This document shows positions 1-8,280 of a stretch of 64,000 bases of DNA, in pieces. Location of the stretch: positions 1 to 64,000 of the forward strand of contig NZ_AUCG01000005.1 of assembly GCF_000429645.1 (NCBI RefSeq), given 5' to 3'. The DNA is from Niveispirillum irakense DSM 11586 (lineage in GTDB: Bacteria > Pseudomonadota > Alphaproteobacteria > Azospirillales > Azospirillaceae). The notes beneath the pieces were generated by a model. The model saw nothing but the letters and a program-made list of their open reading frames with translations, was not told the DNA's origin and did not search any database. Both the position numbers and the translations under genes were made by a program. Positions within the stretch are counted from its first letter, which is position 1; each line of letters opens with the position of its first letter.

Positions 1-663
1 GCCTATGACGTTGCCGGGCTAGTCAATGGTGACAGTGCCAGTGTCGTCTCCGGTGTCGCCTTCAACACCAGCGCTACACAAGCCAGCGGCGTCGGCACCT
101 ATGCCGTCACCGCCAGCGGCGGCACTGCGGCCAACTATACCATCCAGTATCAGGCCGGCAGTCTGACCATCGATCCGGCGGCCTTGACCCTCCAGGTCAA
201 CAACACCCGCCGCACTTATGGGCAGGCCAATCCCACCTTCACCTATGACGTTTCAGGGTTCGTGAATGGAGATACTGCCAGCGTCGTTTCCGATGTCACC
301 TTCAATACTGGCGCCACGCAGGCCAGCGGCGTCGGCACCTATGCCGTTACCGCCAGCGGCGGCACGGCAGCAAACTACACCATCCAGTATCAGGCCGGCA
401 GCCTTACCATCGATCCCGCGACCCTGACCGTCCGCATCAATGATGCCAGTCGCAGTATCGGTGCGGAAAACCCGGTCTTCAGTGCTCAATATGAGGGGCT
501 GGTTAATGGTGATAGCGGAAATGTGGTGACGGGCCTTGCCTTCAGCACCAGCGCGACCAGCGCGTCGCCAACAGGGGCCTATGCAATCACTGGCAGCGGC
601 GGAACGGCGGCGAATTATGTCGTGACGATTGTCGCTGGTACGCTGACCATTCTGCCTGCCACG
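1..663 (+). repeat. 240-bp tandem repeat encoding MBG modules
   Basis: Units run 1-183 (partial), 184-423 and 424-663, an 80-codon period. The first two are nearly identical at DNA level over their last ~100 bases (compare 82-180 with 322-420). The third is diverged. This pattern is expected for modules that expand and contract by recombination. Confidence 0.85.
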
Positions 664-1146
664 ACATTGCCGCCGGTGACGGGGGGTGGGGAAAGCGTGC
701 CCCCGATCACCGTTGTCAACGTTATCGCCCAACCCCGTCAGCCGGTTATCTCAACCCCCACGGCGACGGCGCCCGTCTCTCTTGGCACCACGGCCCCATC
801 GGCATCGACGACGGTTGAACCCTCAACCGCCACAACCGCTGCCAATAGCCCGCCCACCAGCCAGCAGGTCGCCGCCGTGGCGACCGGCGCAAGTGCCACC
901 AGCAGCAGCGCAAGCGGACCTGCCAGCGGCACCGAAGGAAACACCTCCCCGGCCGACACTGAAACCGTGGCCGCCATCGTGGCAGCGGAACCGCCACCCG
1001 CTTCCGGGCGGGCGACTGATAGCGCCACGGTACCAGAAGTGATCATCCCCGGCCTGTTGTCCTTACAGACGGTGCGGACACCTGCGGTTTCCAGCAGCGG
1101 CCAACCGGTCGATCAAAATTATCCCGCTATGGGACGCGCCTGGTGA
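1..1146 (+). CDS. MBG-repeat surface adhesin, C-terminal part (5' end outside window)
   Basis: The frame is open from base 1, so this is the 3' end of a larger gene. About 220 residues form tandem MBG-type (bacterial Ig-like) modules, each carrying a conserved GLVNGD or GFVNGD stretch and an AGSLTID / AGTLTIL strand. A low-complexity Thr/Ser/Ala/Pro-rich tail of about 165 residues follows. Such modules are typical of large secreted filamentous-haemagglutinin-like adhesins exported by two-partner secretion. The expected N-terminal secretion domain would lie off the left edge. The stop overlaps the start of the CHAT lipoprotein gene (GTGA), so the two are probably co-translated. Module class is fairly sure; the export route is inferred. 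Confidence 0.75.
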   Translation, partial: AYDVAGLVNGDSASVVSGVAFNTSATQASGVGTYAVTASGGTAANYTIQYQAGSLTIDPAALTLQVNNTRRTYGQANPTFTYDVSGFVNGDTASVVSDVTFNTGATQASGVGTYAVTASGGTAANYTIQYQAGSLTIDPATLTVRINDASRSIGAENPVFSAQYEGLVNGDSGNVVTGLAFSTSATSASPTGAYAITGSGGTAANYVVTIVAGTLTILPATTLPPVTGGGESVPPITVVNVIAQPRQPVISTPTATAPVSLGTTAPSASTTVEPSTATTAANSPPTSQQVAAVATGASATSSSASGPASGTEGNTSPADTETVAAIVAAEPPPASGRATDSATVPEVIIPGLLSLQTVRTPAVSSSGQPVDQNYPAMGRAW

Positions 1147-4100
1147 CAAGGATGAAGCCCCGCATGGACCGCCGCCTGCTTTCATCCGCCGCCTTCGCAG
1201 CCGGCCTGACCCTTATCCTGTCCGGCTGTGCTGATCGTCCGACCACCTTGGCAGGTGCTACGGGGGGAGCCATTGCCGTTGGTCAGATCGGGGATGGGCT
1301 GCAATGCCGGGCCCAACCCGTCGCCATTCCTGGCCAATCGAAGCTCTATGATATTTTCTGCGGCGACTGGCAGGAACCGGGCGGCCAGATCCTGGTCAGC
1401 CCGCTTGGGAACATTTTGCCTGCCGGCGATGCCGGGCGGCAGGCCCTGCGTGAGCAATCCGACCGGTCCGCCTGGGCAAACCAGCTCGCCTTCAAGGCCA
1501 GTTGCCAGGAACCGGGTTGGGCCAGCACGCCGTCAGGCGAAGTCATGGTCCAGTCCTGCATGCTGCGCGAGGGCGGATGGCCGCATCTGGGCTTGGTGCT
1601 GGCCCATGATGGCCAGCTTTATCAGGCCGATATCATCCCCTCTCTGGCCGACCTTCTGCCACAGGCTGCCGCCGCCCTGGCCGGTCGTCCCCTGCCCGCA
1701 CCAGAAACCAGTATCAGCACCACCCTCGGGCCCAGCGTCACCCCGTTCGGCCCTGGGGAGATCAAGCGGTTTGAAGGCGCGGCGACACAGGGGCGGTTAG
1801 CCAACAGCCTGGAAAATTTCGCCGAAGCCGAAGCCTCCTATCGGCGCGCGTTGGAGACGCAAAGCCGTATTCTGGGATCGGATTCTCCGGCCCTGGGCGA
1901 AACCTTGATGAATCTGGCTTTGGAAGTATCCAACCAGGGCCGGTATGAGGAAGCCGATGGACTGTTCGCCAGGGCCGAGGCGCTGGTTTTGCGATCGTTT
2001 GACCGCACAATGCGGGCGCGGTTGACCGCCTATCGCGGGTTCCACGCCCTGTCCGCCGGACGCACCACGGAAGCCCTGGGTCTGGCCCGTGACGCCACCG
2101 CTGCCCGCCGCGCCCTGGTGGCGGAGTTGGAGGGCAACGACCCGACCGGCATGAACCGGTCTGTGCTGGGCAATCTGGCCGCCGCGCGGGCGGAGTTGAT
2201 CCATAGTCTGGTGCTGGAAGGAGCGATTGCCATCAAGCTGCGCCAGGCGGCCCCCGCTGAACGGGCGGCAACCGAAGCACAGGATATTTTCGACCGCACA
2301 CCAGGCCTGCCGGCCTGGTGGCAGAGCCGCCTTCTGGCACAGCGTGGACTGGCAGCGGCTGTGGCGGGCGATACGCGGCGCGGTGCCAACCTGCTGACAG
2401 TAGCACTGGAAACCAATCGCAAATTGTTCGGTGATGGCTGGCCGGTCGCGTCGTTACTGCTGGAACGGGGCCGGGTGGAGCAGGAAGGCGGCATGGCGGC
2501 AGAGGCTTTGGCCAGCTTCCGCAGTGCCTTCGCCATGATCCAGGCAGCCGACCAGCCGCCGGTTCAGTTGCCCATGGAGCGTATCGCCCCCTTCATGCGG
2601 GCAGCGCTGGCCATCGCTGCGCGCAATCCCGCATCGGCGCCCGCCCTGCATGCCGAGATGTTTGCTGCCAGCCAGTTGGTGCGCGAGGGGGCTGTCGGCC
2701 AGACCATTGGCCGGGCCAGCGCCCGTTTTGCCGCGGATGATCCGGCCATCGCCGCCATCATCCGCGACCAGCAGGATGCCAGCCGCATCCGCGACCGGCT
2801 TCGGCTGGAGCTGGCGACGGAAACCGCCAAGCCGGATAACCAGCGCGATGCGGCGCGGGAGCAGACGCTGCGCGCGCAACTGGATGACGCGGGACGCCGT
2901 GCGGCGCAACAGGATGCGCGGCTGTTGGAAGCCTTCCCTGATTATGCACGGTTGAGCCGGTTCAACACGGTGCCTGCTGACAAGCTGGCCGCCGCCTTGC
3001 GCGACAATGAAGTGATGGCCATCTTCGCCCTAGCGGAGAATGACGGCTTTGGTTTCCTGGTATCCCGGGAAGGGATCACCGCTTATCAGGTACCATTGGG
3101 CCAGACTGCCGCCACGCGGCAGGTGGGGGAATTGCGCCGCGCCTTCACCCCACGCCGGGATGGACTGCTGCCATTCGATCTTGCCCAGTCGCACGCGCTT
3201 TACCAGACGCTGTTCAGTCCGGTGGCCGAGCAGGTGAAGGCCGCCGGACGGATCGTATTCGTAAGCAATGGTGCCCTGTCTGCCCTGCCGCCGGCGGTGC
3301 TGGTGACGCAAGCCCCATCGGGACGGGATTATGCCCAAGCCGCATGGTTGATGCGGGATCATGCCATTGCCATTGCCCCGTCAGTTACCGCTTTCCTGTC
3401 GTTGCGGCAGACAGGGCGAAAAGCATCGGCGCCCCTGCCCTTCCTTGGGCTTGCCGCACCGCCGTTCCAGGGCAGCCCGGAAGATGGGATGGCGGCGTTG
3501 GGCCGGCAATGCCGCACGGGCGGCGGCGTCGATCCTGCTTTGTTGCGGGCTTTAACACCCCTGCCGGAAACCGCCGATGAAATTGCCCAAGTCGGCGCTT
3601 TGTTGAAAGCGGCACCGGCTGACCTGTTGACCGGCGCCACGGTGACCAAAGCAGCCCTTCGGCAACGTCCGCTGGCTGATTACCGCGTGCTTTATTTCGC
3701 CACCCACGGCCTGTTGCCAGGAGAATTGCGCTGCCAGTCGGAACCGGGATTGGCCCTGGCCCCGCCGACCACCGCCACCCCGGACCCCGCCAATGACGGG
3801 CTGCTGACAGCATCGGACGTAGCCATGTTACGGCTGAATGCCGAACTGGTCGTGCTGTCCGCCTGCAATACGGCGGGCGGGGATGGCCGTTTCGGCGGCG
3901 AGGCACTGACCGGGCTGGCGGAATCCTTCTTCTTCGCCGGCGCGCGCAACATGCTGGTCACCCATTGGCAGGTGCCCTCACGCCCGACCGTGACCTTGAT
4001 GACGGGCACATTCGCTGCAATGGCCCGGTCCGCACAGGATCGTGACGCCGCCGCAGCCCTGGCCGCAGCCCAGCGTGCTGCCCTGGGCCTGCCGGGACAG

Positions 4101-4166
4101 GCACATCCCTATTTCTGGGGCGCCTTTACCTTGATCGGGGATGGTATATTGCCGGCGGGGGGCTGA
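1143..4166 (+). CDS. CHAT-domain (caspase-like) lipoprotein with TPR-like repeats
   Basis: A 1007-residue protein with a lipoprotein signal: a positively charged start, a hydrophobic stretch and lipobox LSGC (Cys29). Residues ~210-480 are helical and TPR-like, with recurring motifs such as AEASYRRALE. The C-terminal ~370 residues form a CHAT domain with the predicted peptidase dyad His855 (in YFATHGLL) and Cys908 (in VVLSACNTA), both intact. CHAT proteins are caspase-HetF-related proteases often encoded beside filamentous adhesins. Here the gene overlaps the adhesin by 4 bases, implying a shared transcript. The start is GTG 1143; ATG 1152 or ATG 1164 would leave an equally good signal peptide. 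The substrate is unknown. Confidence 0.85.
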   Translation: MTRMKPRMDRRLLSSAAFAAGLTLILSGCADRPTTLAGATGGAIAVGQIGDGLQCRAQPVAIPGQSKLYDIFCGDWQEPGGQILVSPLGNILPAGDAGRQALREQSDRSAWANQLAFKASCQEPGWASTPSGEVMVQSCMLREGGWPHLGLVLAHDGQLYQADIIPSLADLLPQAAAALAGRPLPAPETSISTTLGPSVTPFGPGEIKRFEGAATQGRLANSLENFAEAEASYRRALETQSRILGSDSPALGETLMNLALEVSNQGRYEEADGLFARAEALVLRSFDRTMRARLTAYRGFHALSAGRTTEALGLARDATAARRALVAELEGNDPTGMNRSVLGNLAAARAELIHSLVLEGAIAIKLRQAAPAERAATEAQDIFDRTPGLPAWWQSRLLAQRGLAAAVAGDTRRGANLLTVALETNRKLFGDGWPVASLLLERGRVEQEGGMAAEALASFRSAFAMIQAADQPPVQLPMERIAPFMRAALAIAARNPASAPALHAEMFAASQLVREGAVGQTIGRASARFAADDPAIAAIIRDQQDASRIRDRLRLELATETAKPDNQRDAAREQTLRAQLDDAGRRAAQQDARLLEAFPDYARLSRFNTVPADKLAAALRDNEVMAIFALAENDGFGFLVSREGITAYQVPLGQTAATRQVGELRRAFTPRRDGLLPFDLAQSHALYQTLFSPVAEQVKAAGRIVFVSNGALSALPPAVLVTQAPSGRDYAQAAWLMRDHAIAIAPSVTAFLSLRQTGRKASAPLPFLGLAAPPFQGSPEDGMAALGRQCRTGGGVDPALLRALTPLPETADEIAQVGALLKAAPADLLTGATVTKAALRQRPLADYRVLYFATHGLLPGELRCQSEPGLALAPPTTATPDPANDGLLTASDVAMLRLNAELVVLSACNTAGGDGRFGGEALTGLAESFFFAGARNMLVTHWQVPSRPTVTLMTGTFAAMARSAQDRDAAAALAAAQRAALGLPGQAHPYFWGAFTLIGDGILPAGG

Positions 4167-4182
4167 TCCCCCGTCCGGGCTG

Positions 4183-5037
4183 TCAGCCGGCGATTGCAAG
4201 GCGCTGGTGGATGGAGTTCAGATGCTCCTCCCGCAGCAGGTGCAGCCGCATGGAAGCCAACCGGTCACGGCCATGGTTGGTATATTCCAGCAACTCGATC
4301 CCCTCGCAGATAAGCGGGTTCAGCATCTGCCAGAACAGGGAGACGTAATTGGCGCGGAACTCCACCGCATCGGTCACGCCCAACTGGCGCAGCATGCCGG
4401 ACTCAGCCAGCTCCAGCGTCAAGAGCTTGATCTTTTTCATGAAATAGGGATCGGCCACCATACCGATCACCCTGGCCGCCCGCACCAGCCCGGCAAAACC
4501 CAGCATATCGGGCTGACGATCCGGTGAAGGGGGGAACCGAGTATAGTCGATATAGGTCGCCAGCAACTCCGCATCCAGGACCCTGGACGTGCCGAACTGG
4601 GCCCGCACGAACATCATCCCCCGATCCGGTGCATAGGGACGCAGATAGCCATCCGTCGCCCCTGGTGGCAGATCGATGCGCGTGCCGTCCGCGGCGATGA
4701 CCACACTATCTGCCGTATCTTCAGGCAGCAGGCGACGGTTGAAGCCAATGGCAAAAAGCAGAAGGGCGGCGATGAAATGCATCGCCTCATGCGCGTCGAC
4801 ATCCCCGTCACGCAGCATCTTGCCTTTCAGCATCTCCATCCCGACACAGACCACCTGAACCGTATGGTCCAGATTATGGTACAGCGCGTCGGTACGGGCC
4901 GCATGGGTGGCGCCGGTACGGCAGGCCCGCTGTAAGGCCTCGCAATATTCAGCCGGGGCCAGTGGGAACAGACTTACATAATCGTCGGCGATCCGCTTCA
5001 GCAGCGCCTCGATCACGATATCGGCGGGACGGAACAT
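4183..5037 (-). CDS. Degenerate HD-domain protein (probable pseudoenzyme)
   Basis: A 284-residue paralogue of the next gene upstream on this strand. It keeps the first HD-family motif (YHNLDHTVQV), but the metal-binding His-Asp pair seen in the paralogue as ALLCHDIGY is ALLLFAIGF here. A downstream His (PYHVERG in the paralogue) is Ala (PYAPDRG). Catalysis therefore looks lost although the fold is conserved (LPPGATDGYLRPY, YIDYTRFP). The start is ATG 5037, preceded by GGGGAAGGG and separated from the upstream stop by one base, so translation is probably coupled. It is the last gene of the operon GNAT-HD-pseudoHD that diverges from the NHLP precursor. A structural or regulatory partner of the active HD protein is likely but unproven. 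Confidence 0.65.
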   Translation of the reverse strand: MFRPADIVIEALLKRIADDYVSLFPLAPAEYCEALQRACRTGATHAARTDALYHNLDHTVQVVCVGMEMLKGKMLRDGDVDAHEAMHFIAALLLFAIGFNRRLLPEDTADSVVIAADGTRIDLPPGATDGYLRPYAPDRGMMFVRAQFGTSRVLDAELLATYIDYTRFPPSPDRQPDMLGFAGLVRAARVIGMVADPYFMKKIKLLTLELAESGMLRQLGVTDAVEFRANYVSLFWQMLNPLICEGIELLEYTNHGRDRLASMRLHLLREEHLNSIHQRLAIAG

Positions 5038-5038
5038 G

Positions 5039-5905
5039 TTACACCCTTCCCCGACCATGATGTTCTTGCACAAAGACATGCGACATCAGGCTGGATATCC
5101 ATTTACGCCCCTCCAGCGTCACTTCCAGGAAGGACAGGCCGCCCAGAATGTGATGATGGACATGGTTCCAGAAAAAGGCCGGATATGTGCGGCGCAAATC
5201 AGCCGGGGACTGGTTGCCCATCTTCTCATTAGCGCCAATCTCGGCAAACTCCTGAAACAGGGCCGGCAATTTGCGCAGATAATCCGGATCGGCCATCTGG
5301 CCGATCAGATCGGCAGCGGATACCAGGCCCGGCCAGCTTTCCAGCGCCTTTTCCCCGCTGGCGGGTACAGGAAACCGTGTATTTTCAATACAAGTGCAGA
5401 CAAAGTCGCTATCAATAATGCGATCATCCTTGAAACGCCAGCTGACAAACAGCTTCCCCCGCTCCACATGATAGGGGGTCAGATAGGCATCCGTCATACC
5501 GGGCGGAACGGTCACCGTATCGCCGGCGGCATTGATCACCGCGATATTGCCCCGATCGCCGGGGCACACACCCTGCAGGTAGCCGATATCATGGCACAGC
5601 AGGGCAACCAGATAATTCACCCATTCAGTCGGGCTGACATTGCCTTCGCGCAGCATCTTGCCATGCACGATCTCCTGCCCGACCATGGTCACCATGATCG
5701 AATGTTCGTAATCATGATAAGGGGCGGTGGAATTGACCAGCGCTTCCATCGCCAGAACGGCGGTGGTGGAAAGGGCGTTGGTATGTTCGGGATACAGGCT
5801 GCCATAAACGCGGTGGAACCCATCCAGCAGACGGGCGACAAACGCATCAATCACAATCTGCCTGCTGTCAAATCCATGCATCCTGAGACCGGTCCTCCTG
5901 TTCAT
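5039..5905 (-). CDS. HD-domain metal-dependent protein, possible RiPP tailoring enzyme
   Basis: 288 residues with intact HD-superfamily ligands: YHDYEH, ALLCHDIGY and a further His in PYHVERG. HD proteins are usually phosphohydrolases or phosphodiesterases; a minority (MIOX/PhnZ type) are di-iron oxygenases. The sequence alone does not tell which. The start ATG 5905 overlaps the GNAT stop (ATGA) and follows GGAGGGG. An alternative ATG lies at 5881. Co-transcription with a double-GNAT and position beside the NHLP precursor suggest a role in peptide maturation or its control. Confidence 0.65.
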   Translation of the reverse strand: MNRRTGLRMHGFDSRQIVIDAFVARLLDGFHRVYGSLYPEHTNALSTTAVLAMEALVNSTAPYHDYEHSIMVTMVGQEIVHGKMLREGNVSPTEWVNYLVALLCHDIGYLQGVCPGDRGNIAVINAAGDTVTVPPGMTDAYLTPYHVERGKLFVSWRFKDDRIIDSDFVCTCIENTRFPVPASGEKALESWPGLVSAADLIGQMADPDYLRKLPALFQEFAEIGANEKMGNQSPADLRRTYPAFFWNHVHHHILGGLSFLEVTLEGRKWISSLMSHVFVQEHHGRGRV

Positions 5906-6906
5906 GCCGCGGCCCCTCCGGGCTTGGCGATCAGGTCGCACCGGCTGGCCAACAGATAATCCGCCATGGTGGCATGGGGGCGGAAGTGTTTTTCCAGCAT
6001 GTACCACATTGTTTTGTTGAGATGCGTCGTTTCGAACGCCGCTATGGCGTCCGGCCCCTGATTTTCAGCCAGCATGGCCGTGACGCGGGCAATCGCCGCC
6101 ATCAGCAGGCCGCGCCGCGCATGGTCGGGATGGATCCAGCCAATAGGGAAGAACCAGCGCCCCACCGCCACCTGATGTTCGCAGATGATCCAACCCAGGG
6201 GATTATCCTGCCCGTCAAGGATCAGCAGGCTGTAAAGCGGGTCAAGTTGCGCCAGCCAGGGCCTGGGGTCGCCCCAATCCGGCAGGGTACCGCCATCCCC
6301 CATCATTGTGGCAAGGGTAACTAGGCGCTCCTTCACCTGCGCCGGTGCGTGCCCCCAGGAAATGATGCAGATATTATCTCTTTCCAACCGGGCCAGAAGC
6401 TGATCCCGACGGGTGAAGACGCGCTCTGTGCGGTCCACGGTGCTTTGCAAGCGCAGACTGGCCTGCCGGGGTGGTGTCCAGCCCGACCGCGACAGCAGCG
6501 CCGCCAGCGCTGCGCTTCCCGGTAACCGGTCCGACCATTCCGTCACCAAAGCGCTATGCCCCTGCCTGGCTCCCCAATCGGCAAAGGCGGCCATGAGCCG
6601 GCCACCGGTGCCCAGGCGCCGCCAGCCAGAAGCCACAACGATGGAATAGAGTTGGGGCGGCGGTTCCCGCACCAGATTGGGACCGGCCAGCAACAGGCCC
6701 ACCGGCCGGTCATCGGTCCAGGCGGCGAAGGCAACGTGACGGACTTGATCCAGCCCACTCAACAAACCCGCCATGGAACGGAAGGTCAATGGGGCCAGGA
6801 TGGATGCCTCGGCCGCATCCGCCGGGCGGATGATGATGTCCCCATTGCCTTTGCCTTGCTGCAAAGGGCTGGCATCCAGGATCATGATGGAAAGGCCCCC
6901 CGGCAT
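5902..6906 (-). CDS. Tandem-domain GNAT acyltransferase (copy A, NHLP branch)
   Basis: 334 residues with two GNAT-like halves. The N-terminal half has a GNAT core around SIVVASGWRRLGTGGRLMAA (motif A-like acyl-CoA loop). The C-terminal half has GWIICEHQ and IHPDHARRGLLMAAI, followed by AFETTHLNKTMWYML. It is clearly homologous to the protein at 15926-16888 (shared GCLLLGP/GLLLAGP, GWII-E and A-ET---N--M patterns). GNAT enzymes move an acyl group from acyl-CoA to an amine. GNAT-family maturases that fatty-acylate lysine or ornithine side chains of NHLP- and Nif11-leader precursors (selidamides) are known. First gene of a three-gene operon divergent from the NHLP precursor. Start ATG 6906; ATG 6885 is possible. 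Confidence 0.75.
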   Translation of the reverse strand: MPGGLSIMILDASPLQQGKGNGDIIIRPADAAEASILAPLTFRSMAGLLSGLDQVRHVAFAAWTDDRPVGLLLAGPNLVREPPPQLYSIVVASGWRRLGTGGRLMAAFADWGARQGHSALVTEWSDRLPGSAALAALLSRSGWTPPRQASLRLQSTVDRTERVFTRRDQLLARLERDNICIISWGHAPAQVKERLVTLATMMGDGGTLPDWGDPRPWLAQLDPLYSLLILDGQDNPLGWIICEHQVAVGRWFFPIGWIHPDHARRGLLMAAIARVTAMLAENQGPDAIAAFETTHLNKTMWYMLEKHFRPHATMADYLLASRCDLIAKPGGAAA

Positions 6907-7160
6907 CTCTCATATAGAGACCGCACTTTGACATGTATGAGGTCCAGCGGCATCTGCCCAGCCGCCCCGCCTTCCGCCTTAATTCTATGCGAAAATGACT
7001 GGCGCGCTTTAGCCGGTTACGCGCGCGCATAGTAAAGTTGGAAAGAGAATTATCGCAAAGCGTCAAATCCTTTCCGCATAGCCCGGCCTGTTTGAAAAGA
7101 TCGGAAAGGAATATTAAACACTATACTTATCAGCGGGCGGTTCCGTTGATTGAAGGGATT

Positions 7161-7174
7161 ATGGTTTCAACCAT
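7161..7174. promoter_or_regulatory. Inverted repeat in the divergent GNAT/NHLP promoter region
   Basis: The 322-bp gap 6907-7228 carries no convincing gene. It is locally AT-richer than its surroundings and must hold both divergent promoters. It contains the perfect inverted repeat ATGGTT-TC-AACCAT, 55 bases before the NHLP start, and a TATACT -10-like hexamer at 7122-7127 without a well-spaced -35. The repeat could be an operator, but no regulator is assigned. Confidence 0.3.
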
Positions 7175-7228
7175 CCCCGGATCGAAGCGGCCGACCGGCC
7201 ATATTCTTCCACTTTCCCGGAGACAAAG

Positions 7229-7561
7229 ATGAGTGAGGAGAGCAATCCGCTCCAGAAGGTCCGTGACCAGACGGTCACAGCCCTGATCCATCGCGCACAG
7301 ACGGATGCGGAATTCCGCGATGTGCTGCTGAACGACCCGCACAAGGCGATTGAGCGCATCCTGGGCGTGGATCCGTTGCCGGGCCATAAGATCAATATCA
7401 TTCAGGAGCAGCCGGGAGAGATCAACATCGTCCTGCCGGCCAACCTGGACGAAAGCGAATTGCCGGATTCTCTGCTGGATCTCGCCTCTGGCGGCACATC
7501 TTTCTCCGCCTTCATCCTGTACGGCCCGCCGTACCCGGATAAGAAGCCGAAGAAGCGCTAA
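7229..7561 (+). CDS. NHLP-type RiPP precursor peptide
   Basis: 110 residues. Residues ~5-89 match the nitrile-hydratase-like leader: a helical start, then TDAEFRDVLLNDP, then ILGVDPLPG followed by INIIQEQPGEINIVLP, and an acidic DESELPDSLLDLASGG ending in a double-Gly site (Gly88-Gly89). C39 cleavage there would release a 21-residue core beginning TSFSAFILYGPPYP and ending in a basic tail KKPKKR. The core has no Cys, so lanthipeptide, thiazole and disulfide chemistry are unlikely. It has four Lys. The start ATG has CGGAGA six bases upstream, and a strong terminator follows. Genes for a C39 exporter and a double GNAT flank it. Confidence 0.88.
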   Translation: MSEESNPLQKVRDQTVTALIHRAQTDAEFRDVLLNDPHKAIERILGVDPLPGHKINIIQEQPGEINIVLPANLDESELPDSLLDLASGGTSFSAFILYGPPYPDKKPKKR

Positions 7562-7583
7562 ATATTACAAAATATATTTTTCC

Positions 7584-7601
7584 GGTGGAATATTATCCAC
7601 C
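7584..7601. other. Small stem-loop after the NHLP gene
   Basis: GGTGGA-ATATTA-TCCACC is a perfect 6-bp stem following an AT-rich tract. No T-run follows it on either strand, so it is not a terminator by itself. It might protect the 3' end of the short precursor mRNA. Confidence 0.35.
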
Positions 7602-7610
7602 TGACAACTG

Positions 7611-7645
7611 CGGCCTTTGACCATTACCGGTCAGAGGCCGTTTTT
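7611..7645 (+). terminator. Rho-independent terminator of the NHLP gene
   Basis: A 12-bp stem with one mismatch (CGGCCTTTGACC against GGTCAGAGGCCG), a 6-base loop and TTTTT. It separates the precursor transcript from the convergent exporter operon. Confidence 0.85.
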
Positions 7646-7704
7646 CTTTGCGGTCGTGACGGGCAAAATAAAGGCGGTGCCCGAAGACACCGCCTGTGCC
7701 GGGA

Positions 7705-8250
7705 TCAGCAGGTCGGGCAATCTGCGAGACGCTTCAGCAGCCTGTCAAACCGGTCACCCGCCAGGGAAACCGTGTCCAACAGCCCTTCATCCAGTTCATC
7801 GCCCTGCACCGTGTCTTCCTGCAAGGGCTGGTCGGCGCTGTAGCCCATACGCTGAACCGTGCCGCGCAAACGATCGGCCAGGAACAGGGCGATGGCGCGG
7901 TAAAAGCGCATGGCGAAACCAACATCGCTGGCCAGTTTGGCCGCCAGAACCTTCTTTTCCAGCATCAGGACCGATCCCGGCCCCGCCGCCGTGACGGAGG
8001 CGGAAGGCGGTGCACTGTCAACAAAGGACAGTTCGCCGATAATCTCGCCTGCGCCCAAGGCAGCGACATTGCCGACATTGCGCACCACCACATCCATGCG
8101 CCCGTCGAGAACGATGAACAGGTGGTCGCTCTGCTCGTTCTGGCGGACCAGAACATCCCCTGCATTCACGGCGCGGCGGCGGCCCTGGCGGGCCATCCAT
8201 TCCACATCCATGTCGTCGAGCTGCCCCAGAATATAGAGTACCTTACGCAT
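7705..8250 (-). CDS. Cyclic nucleotide-binding-domain protein of the bacteriocin-type export locus
   Basis: 181 residues. Residues ~5-120 form a Crp-type cNMP-binding beta-roll (GRRRAVNAGDVLVRQNE, DHLFIVLDGRMDVVV, LGAGEIIGELSFVD). There is no DNA-binding helix-turn-helix, so it is not a Crp/Fnr regulator; the C-terminus is helical and acidic. Proteins of this kind recur next to NHLM transporters and are described as bacteriocin-type transport-associated. It is the last gene of the exporter operon, 30 bases after the ABC gene, with GAGGGA before its ATG. It may gate export in response to a nucleotide. Whether it binds a nucleotide is unknown. Confidence 0.8.
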   Translation of the reverse strand: MRKVLYILGQLDDMDVEWMARQGRRRAVNAGDVLVRQNEQSDHLFIVLDGRMDVVVRNVGNVAALGAGEIIGELSFVDSAPPSASVTAAGPGSVLMLEKKVLAAKLASDVGFAMRFYRAIALFLADRLRGTVQRMGYSADQPLQEDTVQGDELDEGLLDTVSLAGDRFDRLLKRLADCPTC

Positions 8251-8280
8251 CTGTCCCTCGCCTTCTCAGCGGTGTCTCAA

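Noticed and set aside
1-663. Tandem repeats read as a CRISPR array
   Set aside because: The 240-bp units are in-frame coding repeats without short repeats and unique spacers.
4157-4172. GGGGG/CCCCC inverted repeat at the end of the CHAT gene as a terminator
   Set aside because: The stem is short, includes the stop codon and is not followed by a T-run.
7038-7232. 64-codon plus-strand frame ahead of the NHLP precursor as a second peptide gene
   Set aside because: No ribosome-binding site, overlaps the precursor start and has no leader-like features.
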